Assembly (NCBI GenBank): GCA_035610835.1
Contig: CM069455.1
Span: 19,109,874 to 19,173,873 of the forward strand
Direction: 5' to 3'
Length of the DNA: 64,000 nt
From: Ophiura sarsii
Lineage: Eukaryota > Echinodermata > Ophiuroidea > Amphilepidida > Ophiuridae
How positions within the stretch are numbered: the stretch's first letter is position 1; each line of letters opens with the position of its first letter. Position numbers and translations under genes: made by a program. Below are positions 1 through 10,312 of this stretch, piece by piece. The notes under the pieces were generated by a model. That model was given only the letters and a program-made list of their open reading frames with translations, did no database searches and had not been told where the DNA came from.

Positions 1-2876
1 TCAACTTACGCGTGGGTCATATCGCATGATGGATCCTACATCATATTGTAAATTCACTTTACGCATAGCTCATAGTGCATGACAGATTCTACATCATATT
101 GTAAATTCACCTTACGCATGGGTCATAGTGCCTGATGGATCCTACATCATATTGTAAATTCACCTTACGCATGGGTCATAGTGCATGATAGATCCTACAT
201 CATATTGTAAATTCAACTTACGCATGGGTCATAGTGCATGATGGATCCTGTATTATATTGTAAATTCAACTTACGCATGGGTCATAGTGCATGATGGATC
301 CTACATCATATTGTAAATTCAACTTACGCATGGTGATAGCGCATGATGGATCCTGCATCATGTTGTAAATTCAACCTACGCATGGCTCATAGTGCAAGAT
401 AGATCCTACATCATATTGTAAATTCACCTTACGCATGGGTCATAGTGCATGATAGATTCTACATCATATTGTAAATTCACTTAACGCATGGGTCATAGTG
501 CATGTTGGATCCTATATACATCATATTGTAAATTCACCTTACGCATGGGTCATAGTGCATGATAGATCATACATCATATTGTAAATTCAACTTACGCATG
601 GGTCATAGTGCATGATGGATCCTGTATTATATTGTAAATTCAACTTACGCATGGGTCATAGTGCATGATGGATCCTACATCATATTGTAAATTCACCTTA
701 CGCATGGGTCATAGTGCATGATAGATCCTACACCATATTATTGTAAATTCACCTTACGCATGGTGATAGTGCATGATAGATTCTACATCATATTGTAAAT
801 TCACTTTACGCATGGGTCATAGTGCATGATGGATCCTACATCATAGTGTAAATTCACCTTACGCATGGGTCATAGTGCATGATAGATCCTACATCATATT
901 GTAAATTCAACTTACGCGTGGGTCATAGCGCATGATGGATCCTACATCATATTGTAAATTCACTTTACGCATAGCTCATATTGAATGACAGATTCTACAT
1001 TATATTGTAAATTCACCTTACGCATGGGTTATAGTGCATGATGGATCCTACATCATATTGTAAATTCATCTTACGCATGGGTCATAGTGCATGATAGATC
1101 CTACATCATATTGTAAATTCAACTTACGCGTGGGTCATAGTGCATGATGGATCATGTATCATATTGTAAATTCAACTTACGCATGGGTCATAGTGCATGA
1201 TAGATCCTACATCATATTGTAAATGTAACTTACGCCTGGTGATAGCGCATGATGGATCCTGCATCATGTTGTAAATTCAACTTATGCATAGCTCATAGTT
1301 CATGATGGACCCTACATCATATTGTAAATTCAACTTACACATCGCTCACTGTGCATGATGGATCCTACATCATATTATAAATTCAACTTACGCATACCTC
1401 ATAGTGCATGATATATACTACACTATATTGTTGTAAATTCAACTTACGCATGGCTCACAGTGCATGACAGATTCTACTTCATATTGTAAATTCAACTTAC
1501 GCATGGCTCACAGTGCATGATATATCCCACACCATATTGTTGTAAATTCAACTTACGCATGGGTCATATCGCATGATGGATCCTACATCATATTGTAAAT
1601 TCACTTTACGCATAGCTCATAGTGCATGACAGATTCTACATCATATTGTAAATTCACCTTACGCATGGGTCATAGTGCCTGATGGATCCTACATCATATT
1701 GTAAATTCACCTTACGCATGGGTCATAGTGCATGATAGATCCTACATCATATTGTAAATTCAACTTACGCATGGGTCATAGTGCATGATGGATCCTGTAT
1801 TATATTGTAAATTCAACTTACGCATGGGTCATAGTGCATGATGGATCCTACATCATATTGTAAATTCAACTTACGCATGGTGATAGCGCATGATGGATCC
1901 TGCATCATATTGTAAATTCAACTTATGCATAGCTCATAGTTCATGATGGACCCTACGTCATATTGTAAATTCAACTTACGCATGGCTCACAGTGCATGAT
2001 ATATCCTACACCATATTGTTGTAAATTCAACTTACGCATGGCTCACAGTGCATGATAGATTCTAGATCATATTGTAAATTCAACTTACGCATGGGTCATA
2101 GCGCATAATGGATCTTACATCATATTGTAAATTCAACTTACGCATGACTCACAGGGCATGATGGATCCTATTTCATATTATAAATTCAACTTATGCATAA
2201 CTCATAGTGCATGATATATACTACACCATATTGTAAATACAACTTACGCATGGCTCACAGTGCATGATTGATCCTACATCATATTGTAAATTCAACTTAC
2301 GCATAGCTCATAGTGCATGATGGATACTATATCATATTATAAATTCAACTTACGCATAACTCATAGTGCATGATATATTCTACACCATATTGTTGTGAAT
2401 TCAACTTGATATTGTTGTAAATTCAGCTTGCATGGGTCATATCGCATGATAGATCCTAAATCATATTGTAAATTCAACTTACGCATGGGTCATAGTGAAT
2501 GATAGATCCTACATCATATTGTAAATTTAACTTACGCATGACTCACACTTCATGGTAGATCCTACACCATAGTATTGTAAATTCAACTTACGCATGGCTC
2601 ATAGTGCATGAAAGATCCTATATCATATTGTAAATTCAACTTACGCATGGCTCATAGTGCATGGTTCATGTATATCCTACACCATATTATTGTAAATTCA
2701 AATTACGCATGGCTCATAGTGCATGAATGATCCTCTATCATATTGTAAATTCAACTTACGCATGGGTCATAGTGCATGATAGATCCTACATCATATTGTA
2801 AATTCAACTTACGCATGGGTCATAGTGCATATTGGATCCTACATCTTATTGTAAATTTAACATACGCATGGTTAAA
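1..2876 (-). repeat. 53-bp satellite array derived from an astacin exon end and splice donor
   Basis: About 54 head-to-tail units of 53 bp fill this stretch, with scattered single-base changes and a few 2-4 base indels. Read on the minus strand, a typical unit contains ATGATGTAGGATC, then CATCATGCACTATG, then CCATGC followed by GTAAGT. That is the coding sequence for Tyr-Asp-Val-Gly-Ser-Ile-Met-His-Tyr of the astacin Met-turn, followed by a consensus 5' splice site. The genuine exon at 3268-3471 ends in the same sequence, so the satellite is an amplification of that exon-intron junction. Units are not coding in tandem, because 53 is not a multiple of 3 and TGA follows GTAAGT. Some units have lost the donor GT (for example ttatgca variants near 1281 and 1921). 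Confidence 0.93.
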
Positions 2877-3195
2877 ATCGCATGGTCAAAATCACAAATC
2901 TACCGACGGCATGCGTTGGTAAAGAGATCTTCGTTCTGCTAATGGCATTACTCGCTAAAATGTTCCTAGGACAAATAAGGTCTTGGGTCAGAATTCTTTT
3001 TTTCAGTGTAGCTCATTCACGGTCATGGAACAATCTCCCTCGTACCATAAGAGAAACTGACAATATATTTCGTTTTCGTTGTAGTCTGAAGACTAACCTT
3101 TTTTCCATGCTAATTTGTGTTCTGATGTGTTACATGCGCTATGATCTAGATGGAATAGCGTCATATAAATACTAATCGTTATTTTATGTTATGTT
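2877..3195 (+). mobile_element. LINE 3'-end fragment inserted in the satellite
   Basis: The plus strand encodes a tail resembling the region after the reverse transcriptase in CR1/RTE/L2-like non-LTR retrotransposons: SVAHSRSWNNLPRTIRET, then FRFRCSLKTNLF, with a stop at about 3175. The WNxLPxxIRxxxxxxxFxxxLKTxLF pattern is the recognisable part. The piece ends in a short TGTTA-type repeat, as LINE 3' ends often do, and it interrupts the 53-bp array, which resumes at about 3196. It is a 5'-truncated dead copy. Confidence 0.65.
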
Positions 3196-3267
3196 ATCGT
3201 AAATTCAACTTACGCATGGGTTCATAGTGCATGATGAATCCTACATCATATTTTAATTTCAACTTAC
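3196..3267 (-). repeat. first satellite unit directly after the astacin exon
   Basis: One complete 53-bp unit sits between the LINE insertion and the exon end. The intron side of the exon donor (GTAAGTTGAAATT on the minus strand) runs straight into it, so the array starts at the exon boundary itself. The last 40 or so bases of the exon act as unit zero. Confidence 0.85.
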
Positions 3268-3471
3268 GCATGGCCCATAGTGCATGATAGATCCTACATC
3301 ATATTGTACATTGGCGGTGATGATTTCTTCTGATTGGTACTTATCAAATGCGTAGCGATATTCTTCCTGGGCGTTGTCCAAGTGTATTGAGATAAAGTAA
3401 TCCCGATCAGGACGCTGGTGTTCGTGTTCAAAACCAATAGCATGTCCTAACTCGTGTATCACAGTTCCCAC
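3268..3471 (-). CDS. astacin metalloprotease, zinc-binding and Met-turn exon
   Basis: This exon encodes the catalytic core of an astacin (M12A) zinc endopeptidase. It opens VGTVIHELGHAIGFEHEHQR: HELGHAIGFEH matches the family HExxHxxGxxH zinc-binding motif, with Glu as the catalytic base, and it is followed by the conserved RPDRDYF. Near the end QYDVGSIMHYGP supplies the Met-turn (SIMHY) that underlies the zinc site, with Tyr as the fifth ligand in astacins. The exon follows a TTATTTAG acceptor and ends in TGC before GTAAGT; both ends are phase 0. It is the last exon of the gene inside the window, and the rest of the protease lies past the left edge. Its 3' end is the parent of the flanking satellite. 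No stop or frameshift is seen within the exon. Confidence 0.93.
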
Positions 3472-3515
3472 CTAAATAATAAAGATACGGTTTTTAAAAT
3501 AATATTAGCAAAGAC

Positions 3516-3546
3516 GATTTCCTGAGCACTACCAACATGCTTTACT
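3516..3546 (-). other. possible astacin mini-exon (VG..AQ region), doubtful
   Basis: Between the CDG-ending exon (6376) and the HELGH exon (3471) an astacin needs about 20-25 residues of the type VGRxGGxQxxSLxxGC. The only match I see is minus-strand VKHVGSAQEI here. An AG precedes 3546, and the phase fits the previous exon (two bases carried over) and the next one (phase 0). The implied intron to the next exon would be only 44 bp with a weak GTCTTT donor, and the second cysteine of the usual Cys64-Cys84 pair is missing. Either the true exon differs from this or the gene has decayed here. Confidence 0.3.
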
Positions 3547-3590
3547 CTCATTACTTGATAATTAGTTGTTGTTTCCAGTGTTTCCCATTT

Positions 3591-4290
3591 ACATGGTGTC
3601 CCTAAAAAAAGGGTGCACATGTTTGCGCAACTTGTTGACCATGAAGTCCTAAAGTTTGATGTTATATGTTTATACACAAAAGGGAAAACACTAAGCTTTC
3701 AGATGCCGTTTATTTCATCTGATTTGGATTTGTCAATCCTAAAAAAAACCAAGTTTATCAAAGCTACCCAAAATCGACGTTGTGCCACTTTTACAGAAAG
3801 AATGATTATGAGCGTCAAAACGATACTAACATTGATCTATCCATGGGCATCAATCGTCTTAAAACATGGGGGTAGGAATTTTACCAGAATTGTTTAAAAG
3901 AGGCAGAGGAACACAACTGATGTCCTTGGAATATGTGGTAAGGAATTTCTACGAGCAGTTATTCCGCACGGTATCCATGTGTTACTGTGTCCTGCCACTT
4001 TTCGTATCTTAGGCTTCCAGTGTTCTTTATTCATATTGGTGCTTGTACCATTTACCAAGTATTTGCAATACTCCTTTGTAGGTGTATTCCTAGCTGGTAC
4101 GTGAGTGTTTGGGAAATGAATAGCAAATTCTCTGGTGACTTCTGCTGGACTTCTCGTTTTATGATATTGTAAGACCATGAACACCCTCTTCTAAAGAAAA
4201 TTGAGGTCGCACCCAGCCATATGGACGTCTGTCCTCAGTGTCCTGTTTTCAAAATGTAGGCCCAATCAACATTTTGTTAAACCAGTAAAT
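3591..4290 (-). mobile_element. Tc1/mariner-like element remnant with HTH domain
   Basis: The left end reads like the ACAGGGTGTCCC termini of mariner-type elements. The minus strand (4184 to about 4040) encodes YHKTRSPAEVTREFAIHFPN followed by GTSTNMNKEH, which resembles the helix-turn-helix domain (DUF4817 type) found at the N terminus of mariner-like transposases. No catalytic DDE domain follows. Homologous sequence occurs at 34050-35115, and the arms recur at 41923-42874. It lies in an astacin intron. Confidence 0.6.
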
Positions 4291-4313
4291 TGATTCCGAA
4301 TATAGAACTACAC

Positions 4314-4471
4314 GGGGAATCACTGTATTTCACCCAACTACCCCGGCAAATTACTGGATTTCACCTAATTACCCCGGGGATTTACTGGATTTCACCCAAC
4401 TGCCCCGGGATATTACTGGATTTCACCTAACTACCCCGGGGGAATTACTGGATTTCACCCAACTACCCCGG
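4314..4471. repeat. about 39-bp tandem repeat, four to five copies
   Basis: Repeated units of the form ATTACTGGATTTCACC, AACTACCCCGGG. The CCCGGG core is present in most units. It is an intronic minisatellite with no coding sign. Confidence 0.85.
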
Positions 4472-5932
4472 GAGTTCTGAATCAAATTATTTGATTCATC
4501 CCCGGTATTTTCGCCATGCATCCTGAATATTTATTTCTGGAAAATGTCATGGTTTCTGTATAGTCATTTTGTACTTGAAATAACATACACATGAACTTAA
4601 AGAAGAATGGAAAATTGATAAATCCAGTCTCTTTATCCGCCCATTTTACATGTAAAAGTGCTATCAATTGGATATGTGTTTGTCACGTACCGTGTCACAC
4701 CCCTGACCAATCGACAGCATCTGCTCGCCTCCAATTCTGCCAAGTTCAGACCAGCATCTTAAATATAAGGTTTGATATTCATTACCAGACGGTATCGAAC
4801 ATACGCATCCATTTTCTTACGCCCGCATTATGGTTTACACTGTACCAGCGAAGTATCAATAAATGAATGGACATCTATCATGGGCTAAATGCTTGCATTT
4901 TTACTGAATTGCCGAATTAGGCTTACCGGTACCAAGTTTGAAAGCTAACATTAGCCTGGACATTAGGGGCCTGTGAAATATGTCGATAGTTTTTAGATAG
5001 GCTTGGCTGTTTTGTACAAAAAAATACCACTGATTTTTTTACGTGAGCTTTAATGATCAAGAAATCGTGATTTTTCGAGCAATAGTTTTTCGGTATCGAA
5101 CGAAGCTGTTCAGTGGCGAGAAAAGTGAAGTGGTCGCAACTCGCGACAAGCTGCTTGTGACGTCTCATTAACACAGTGGAGTGTACGACGCATGAACTTG
5201 AAAACTTTATCATCTTTGAATTCAATGAATGGGACTGAAACCGCCCTGAGTGGCAACATAAAGGTTTACTACATTCCTGTTTCTTTACTTTCATAAAATA
5301 AAGGCTAAACTTAATTGTCAAGTCTTCTCAAGTGTGGGTGTACATGTACAGTTTTATTTATGACCGTACGTCACGTGCATGATGCATAATGCATACAGTG
5401 GTTTCAAAATAAGGTGCGCCATCCTATTGCATATGAACAGTGGGTTTATCTCAAATCGACAACGGGGGAGTTGTTGAATCTGAGTTTCGTGCCGATAAGG
5501 CAATCGATATAAAAATAATAATAATAATAACAAAACAATGCACAGAATCTGTATAAGCATAGCAAATATGTACAGGTCCCACTCCACCAATCTTTTTTTT
5601 TTGCATGCTATTTGTGGTTAAGATATAACTAATCCTGTTTTTGGAGGAACCTGGTTCATTCAAATAATTTGTGTTGGTGTTGACCAGCATTTATTTCGCT
5701 GCGGGCCAATGAGCTACCTTACATTGTAGGTACGAGAGGCTATCTAGATTATGAGAAACATGTGTGCAGTTCTAATCGGTGCAAATATTGAAATTATGTT
5801 AAATAATACCAGTCAAGAAAATAGAGATTTTGGACCTAATAATAATATGGAAGAAACAACATACAAAATGATGAAACCTTTAGGTGCATTTCGAGCATTT
5901 TGTACCGTTTTTAGGACGTTAAAATTAGACGT

Positions 5933-5972
5933 ACCGGGTATATTCTAATTTTTAAATTAGAATATACCCGGT
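5933..5972. repeat. perfect 19-bp inverted repeat
   Basis: Arms at 5933-5951 and 5954-5972 (ACCGGGTATATTCTAATTT and its reverse complement) are separated by two bases. The loop is tiny and the flanks AT-rich, so it would extrude as a cruciform or fold as an RNA hairpin. No T-tract terminator logic applies in this genome. Confidence 0.85.
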
Positions 5973-6009
5973 TGGTACTGCCAACACCCGCTTGTGTTAA
6001 GAAAAAATG

Positions 6010-6103
6010 AGTAAAAAAACAACAACAAAAACATCTCTACCCCACCCAACTAAGATGAGTAAAAAAAACACAACAAAAACATCTCTACCCCACCCAACTA
6101 AAT
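6010..6103. repeat. 48-bp tandem duplication
   Basis: The phrase GAGTAAAAAAACA, ACAACAAAAACATC, TCTACCCCACCCAACTAA occurs twice in direct succession with minor differences. Intronic. Confidence 0.8.
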
Positions 6104-6375
6104 ATGAAGGAATACATTAAAAGAAAAATCGCCAACTTCGGTGGCGCCAATTTATTTTTTTCCTATTTTCGGCGGTAAAATAAAATACCCCCCCAACCCA
6201 ACTTCCAACCTCCCCCTGAAAATCTAATGGTGCGTCCCTTACTACCGACTCTACCTGGGAGATTGATTTGCTCGGTAAAGCAATTTTTCTTTGTCACTAG
6301 TAATCAAAATGATTTCATGTCACATCTGCATTGTTCTCCATTGTGATCAGGATAACTAAGCAGTAATTGCCTTAC

Positions 6376-6499
6376 CCGTCGCATTTTCCGACGAACAAGA
6401 TATAGTCGGTATGGGTGTTGCTATCGTAAGGCACAAATTTCAAGCACGTCTTATCCATCCAATGCTGAATGGCCTCCTCAATTACTGCCTTGTCTTGAT
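6376..6499 (-). CDS. astacin metalloprotease, N-terminal catalytic exon
   Basis: This exon encodes the first part of the mature astacin domain: QDKAVIEEAIQHWMDKTC, then LKFVPYDS, then TDYILFVGKCDG. The pattern A..I..W...TC..F......DYI.F....C is typical of astacins; the cysteine of KTC corresponds to the one that pairs near the C terminus, and that of GKC to the GCxS cysteine. The acceptor is TATTACCAG before 6499 and the donor is GTAAGG after 6376. The preceding exon leaves one base, which joins AT here to give Asp. The exon leaves two bases, so the next coding exon must start with one base. Length is 124 bp, with no stops. Confidence 0.9.
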
Positions 6500-6726
6500 C
6501 TGGTAATAAAAATGATAATAATAGGCTATATTGGCAAAAACAATACATTCATTTTTACCCAAAATATCAGGACAAATAAAATCTTATTAAGGTCCACACT
6601 GGCGTCTCATTATGTCGAGGATGTCATACTTATACCAATAATAATAACGAATTAAAATGAGATTAATTTGAAAAAGTGTGATCAATTCTATCATGTTCTC
6701 AATCTCCGCCCTAAAACATGAATGTA

Positions 6727-8058
6727 CACTGAAAAATAATTTGGTGTCATTTTGACACTAAAACAAGCGTCAAAAAATGGGTCCTCAGTTGGCCACCTAA
6801 AGGTGTCAAATTGACACCATTATGGGTGTAAAATATGACACCTTAGGGTGTCATATTCATTTTGACACCTTTGGGTGGTTACCTGAGGACCCATTTTCGA
6901 AAATGCCATTACACCCCAAATGGGGTGTAATATTGACTCTCTTTAAGTGTCATATTGAGTTTGACACCCTAAAGGTGTCAAATTGACACCATTATGGGTG
7001 TCAAATTGACACCAATATGGGTGTCAAATTGACACCTTTGGGTGTCATATTCATTTTGACACCTTTGGGTGGTTACCTGAGGACCCATTTTCGAAAAATG
7101 TCATTACACCCCAATGGGGTGTAATATTGACTCTCTTAAGAGTCATATTGAGATAGCACATGTTTAGGAGCCGTTTTCTCGTCGCCATTTTGTTTGCATG
7201 TTACGAGCCGGTAAGACTGGTAAGTACCGATCTGCTCCATTTCCAGACATTTTTGATAATAATTATGATACAATTAGCGTAATGTAAGACGTCCGTATGA
7301 AAAAGATGACCACTGAGCCAGATAAATCGGGCTACATGTATGTAATGTTGCACATATCATCGTATGCATGCATGACGAACACACACATAGTACTAGTAGG
7401 TCCATGCACTGACACAGTCCAACAAAATGCTAGTCTCTGACTATGAAATTGTAATTCATTTCATCAGTTAGTTGGCGCAATATTAAACAACATGAACAAG
7501 GCTTACATTACGCTAATTGTATCATAATTATTATCAAAAATGTATGGAAATGGAGCAGATCGGTACTTACCAGTCTTACCGGCTCGTAACATGCAAACAA
7601 AATGGCGACGAGAAAACGCATGCGTTGATATGTTGATAGACGCCCAAATTGGTGTCAGAATTACACCAATTGGTGTCAGAATTACACCAATTTGGTGTCA
7701 GAATTACACCAATTGGTGTCAGAATTACACCCGTTGGTGTCAGAATGACACCAATTGGTGTCAAAATGACACCAATTGGTGTCATACTGCTTCGACACCT
7801 CTAAAAACCGTGAGCTTTCCCGCCAACTATTGACGCCCTTGGAGTTATTTCAATTAATCCGACACCAGTTTTGGTGTAAATCACTAAATGATCACTGAAA
7901 GGTGTCCGTCGGACACTTAACGGTGTCAACGTAAATTATGTGCAAACCCATATCATTGACGATTACACCAATTTTGGAGTCAAAATGACGCCTTTGTAAG
8001 TGTCATTTACAGTTGACTCCAAGAAGGCGTCGCTGTGACACCAATTTATTTTTCAGTG
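6727..8058. mobile_element. foldback element built of GGTGTCA palindromes
   Basis: The ends are inverted copies of CACTGAAAAATAAATTGG and are flanked by TA (6725-6726, 8059-8060), consistent with a TA-targeting DNA transposon. Inside, the outer arms (about 6740-7150 and 7640-8045) are arrays of the self-complementary word GGTGTCAAATTGACACC and variants. Further in, long unique arms 7173-7288 and 7502-7618 are near-perfect inverted copies around a centre of about 210 bases. No transposase is encoded. Apparent reading frames here only translate the repeats. Confidence 0.85.
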
Positions 8059-8246
8059 TAGGTGAAATAGAGTCTCAAAAAGGTCTTTGACCTCTGACCT
8101 CGTGACCCAACGATAGGTGCACTTAAGACTAGTGTTTTCAGAAGGCCCATTTATGGGCTAATACAATATCATAACCAGATCGACTGTCAATTTGATCCGA
8201 TACACTGAAAAGCAACCCTTCCTCTAATATTTATGCAGTATAGTAC

Positions 8247-8433
8247 CTGATGACGGATCAATCGCATACGGCACTGTCGCTTTCTCCCATCTTTTAGTCA
8301 AATCTGATGTTGCCTTCCTCAGGTCCTCCTCATCTAATTCCTCCCCGCCTCTCATGACTTTGTCAACAATCGCTCGCTGCCTTGCACTAAGATGCATGTC
8401 CCCACCAAAGAGGTCCCTTTTGTCAGCACATTC
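8247..8433 (-). CDS. astacin metalloprotease, propeptide and start of mature enzyme
   Basis: The exon begins ECADKRDLFGGDMHLSARQR. FGGDM is the FxGD propeptide motif whose aspartate caps the active-site zinc in pro-astacins. After a helical, charged stretch it reads LTKRWEKATVPYAIDPSS; KRW marks the usual processing site before the mature N terminus, and VPYAID is the first conserved strand. The acceptor is GAAATTAG before 8433 and the donor is GTACTA after 8247. It starts in phase 0, matching the signal-peptide exon, and ends with one base, matching the exon at 6376-6499. The three exons therefore join in frame. Confidence 0.9.
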
Positions 8434-8659
8434 CTAATTTCGTAGAAAAAAAGTCCTGATTAAAGTACCGTATGTAATAAGTTCGTGGTACGGGATATGT
8501 GCCATTTTATTCCAGAGGGTTAGCATTTATTCAGATTCAGATAATAGTCTAATATATTGTGTGTGATAAACAATATTACAACCATGAACTTTTTCTTCAG
8601 GTCTGGCCAATGAATCGGATAAAACGTTCCATGTCTCTTCAAGTCTTATCTTGACATCG

Positions 8660-8860
8660 GTCGTCTTGAAATTGTTGCCGAAGGTATCCTTAACTTGCTC
8701 TCCAACGTATATAAACAAAGTATCTGGACTAGAAAAGATGACTGGACTACAGCCAACGTGACACCCGTCTTCAAGAAGGGTAATCGGAGTGAACCTTGCA
8801 ATTATTGTCCAATAACCTTGACTTTGGTTGCATGTAAACACGTCGGCGCCGGGGATCGAA
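8660..8860 (+). mobile_element. LINE reverse-transcriptase N-terminal fragment
   Basis: Plus-strand translation gives DWTTANVTPVFKKGNRSEP, then CNYCPITLT. This is the non-LTR retrotransposon signature WxxAxVxPIFKKGxRxxPxNYRPISLT at the start of the RT domain, preceded by a plausible linker (LEIVAEGILNLLSNVYKQS). It is truncated on both sides and ends at the tRNA-like sequence beginning near 8836. Confidence 0.75.
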
Positions 8861-8905
8861 CCCTGGTCGCCTGAGTGGCAGTTCGCCACCTATCTTTTAC
8901 ATGTT
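8836..8905 (-). mobile_element. tRNA-like SINE head (partial)
   Basis: On the minus strand the sequence GGTGGCGAACTGCCACTC, AGGCGACCAGGGTTCGATCCC, CGGCGCCG contains a clear RNA polymerase III B box (GGTTCGATCC) and a plausible A-box region about 30 bases before it. It sits inside the LINE fragment. A full tRNA cloverleaf could not be assigned, so a SINE or tRNA pseudogene is more likely than a functional tRNA. Confidence 0.45.
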
Positions 8906-9877
8906 TAGTTTAGTTTAGTTTTTATTTAGCATCACAACATATACAAATAACAAATCACACGAGTATAAAATTATAATAACATTCAATAAATAACGCAAAC
9001 TGGAACGGCAAACACACCACAACACCAAAAGTTGCAAGGCCAGGATAGCCCATAAAAGCCAGCTACATGTGCAGGCTTATTTCCAATGGGGTCCCATGTT
9101 ACGCACAATAAGCGCAAGTCACTAACGGAGAACCAAGTATATACCTCCGCGTAAACATTTGTAACCCCGCGTATAATGCGTATTAAGTTCGATCACCAAA
9201 ACAATTCGCGTAATACCATGAAGACAACGCAGTAGTTACGCGGCGACGGTGTGGTTTGTTCGCTTGCACGATATTTGATCAGATTGATTGATTTGTAATG
9301 GGTGAAGCATGATTAAATTGCCGTAAAGTGAAACTTTTTAAATATTATAAGTAACGTCTGTATCATTAAAGGTCCATCGTTTATTACATATCAAAATAAA
9401 GGATTTCGAAAATTAACATTTTATAGCGATCCATTAAAGGGAAAGAAGAAATTTACAAAAACCATAAATGCGCCCAAAATCAGTGTTAAAAACGATCTTC
9501 GTAATTTGAAAAACCCGCTCTACCAGGCAACGCAGAGGAGAAATCATAGTTAGCCAACAATGCACTGTAACATTGTGACAAACCTAGGGTCTAATATGTT
9601 TACGTCTTCACACACCCTTTACAATTTAGCCCTTTCCCATCATCATGCCTTGCTGAACAATTGAATGACCGCGCGAACTTTAACATGTGTATCCATGCTG
9701 TGTGCATTCAAAACCATACAATCACAAGTGGAATAGCCGTATTATCACATTCAGTGAATGAATATATCGAGGTCATGATACTGTTTGTAAGGGAACCTGT
9801 ACAACTTGATACACATGTTATTTTGAGGCCATATTTTTTGACCGTGGTGCATATTTTGCTGACTACAATTTCTCCTC
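8906..9877. other. intron sequence without recognised genes
   Basis: First-intron DNA of the astacin gene. It starts with an ATTTAG-rich stretch (8903-8930) that could be a LINE 3' tail in reverse orientation. No coding or RNA gene was recognised. Confidence 0.5.
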
Positions 9878-9880
9878 TTA

Positions 9881-10283
9881 GAGCGTGTTTCTGCTGGGCA
9901 AGTTACCGCTAATAAATGCTAGGTTTGCCCAGTAGAAACAGGCAGAACCGTGCAATAATCAGTATTTTTGGTAATCCCAAAAACCTTCACAAAGCAGGTT
10001 TGGAACCAGCAATAATCGGCAATAAACCCAGCAGAAACAGAAAGGTGATTCTTAGCGGTTTGCGCCGTGAACCGTGTCACGCTGGGTTATACACAATGTG
10101 AAGCATTCTTTTTTCAGCATTGTTTAGGATTACAAAAGGTCACATGTCGTGGCCCATCGACTAGGATCGATAAACTTAGCGGTAACTTTTCGGAAGTAGA
10201 AACAGGGGGATTAAAAACTGACCGATTGAAACTTAGCGTTTATTAGAGTTTACTTTTTGCAGTGCCCCAGCAGAAACACGCTC
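9881..10283. mobile_element. PIF/Harbinger-like MITE with TTA target duplication
   Basis: Left end GAGCGTGTTTCTGCTGGG and right end CCCAGCAGAAACACGCTC are perfect inverted copies for 18 bases, with similarity continuing inward. TTA flanks both sides (9878-9880, 10284-10286). A 3-bp TTA duplication is typical of PIF/Harbinger elements. It is about 403 bp with no coding capacity. Confidence 0.8.
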
Positions 10284-10312
10284 TTAGACAACACGGAAAC
10301 TGTGACGTCAGT

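Noticed and set aside
1..2876. CRISPR array or centromeric satellite interpretation of the regular repeats
   Set aside because: There are no unique spacers between repeats and the context is a eukaryotic intron; the unit is explained by the astacin exon junction, not by a centromere signature.
7540..7833. Open frames in both strands with NWCQNYT or GVILTPI repeats
   Set aside because: They are translations of the palindromic GGTGTCA array of a foldback element, present in both orientations, with no protein context.
8527..8889. 120-codon minus-strand open frame
   Set aside because: It is antisense to a LINE reverse-transcriptase fragment and runs through a tRNA-like sequence; the plus-strand RT motifs are convincing, this frame is not.
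9916..10101. Short open frame with RNRQNRAIISIFG
   Set aside because: Lies inside the TTA-flanked MITE; no family resemblance.
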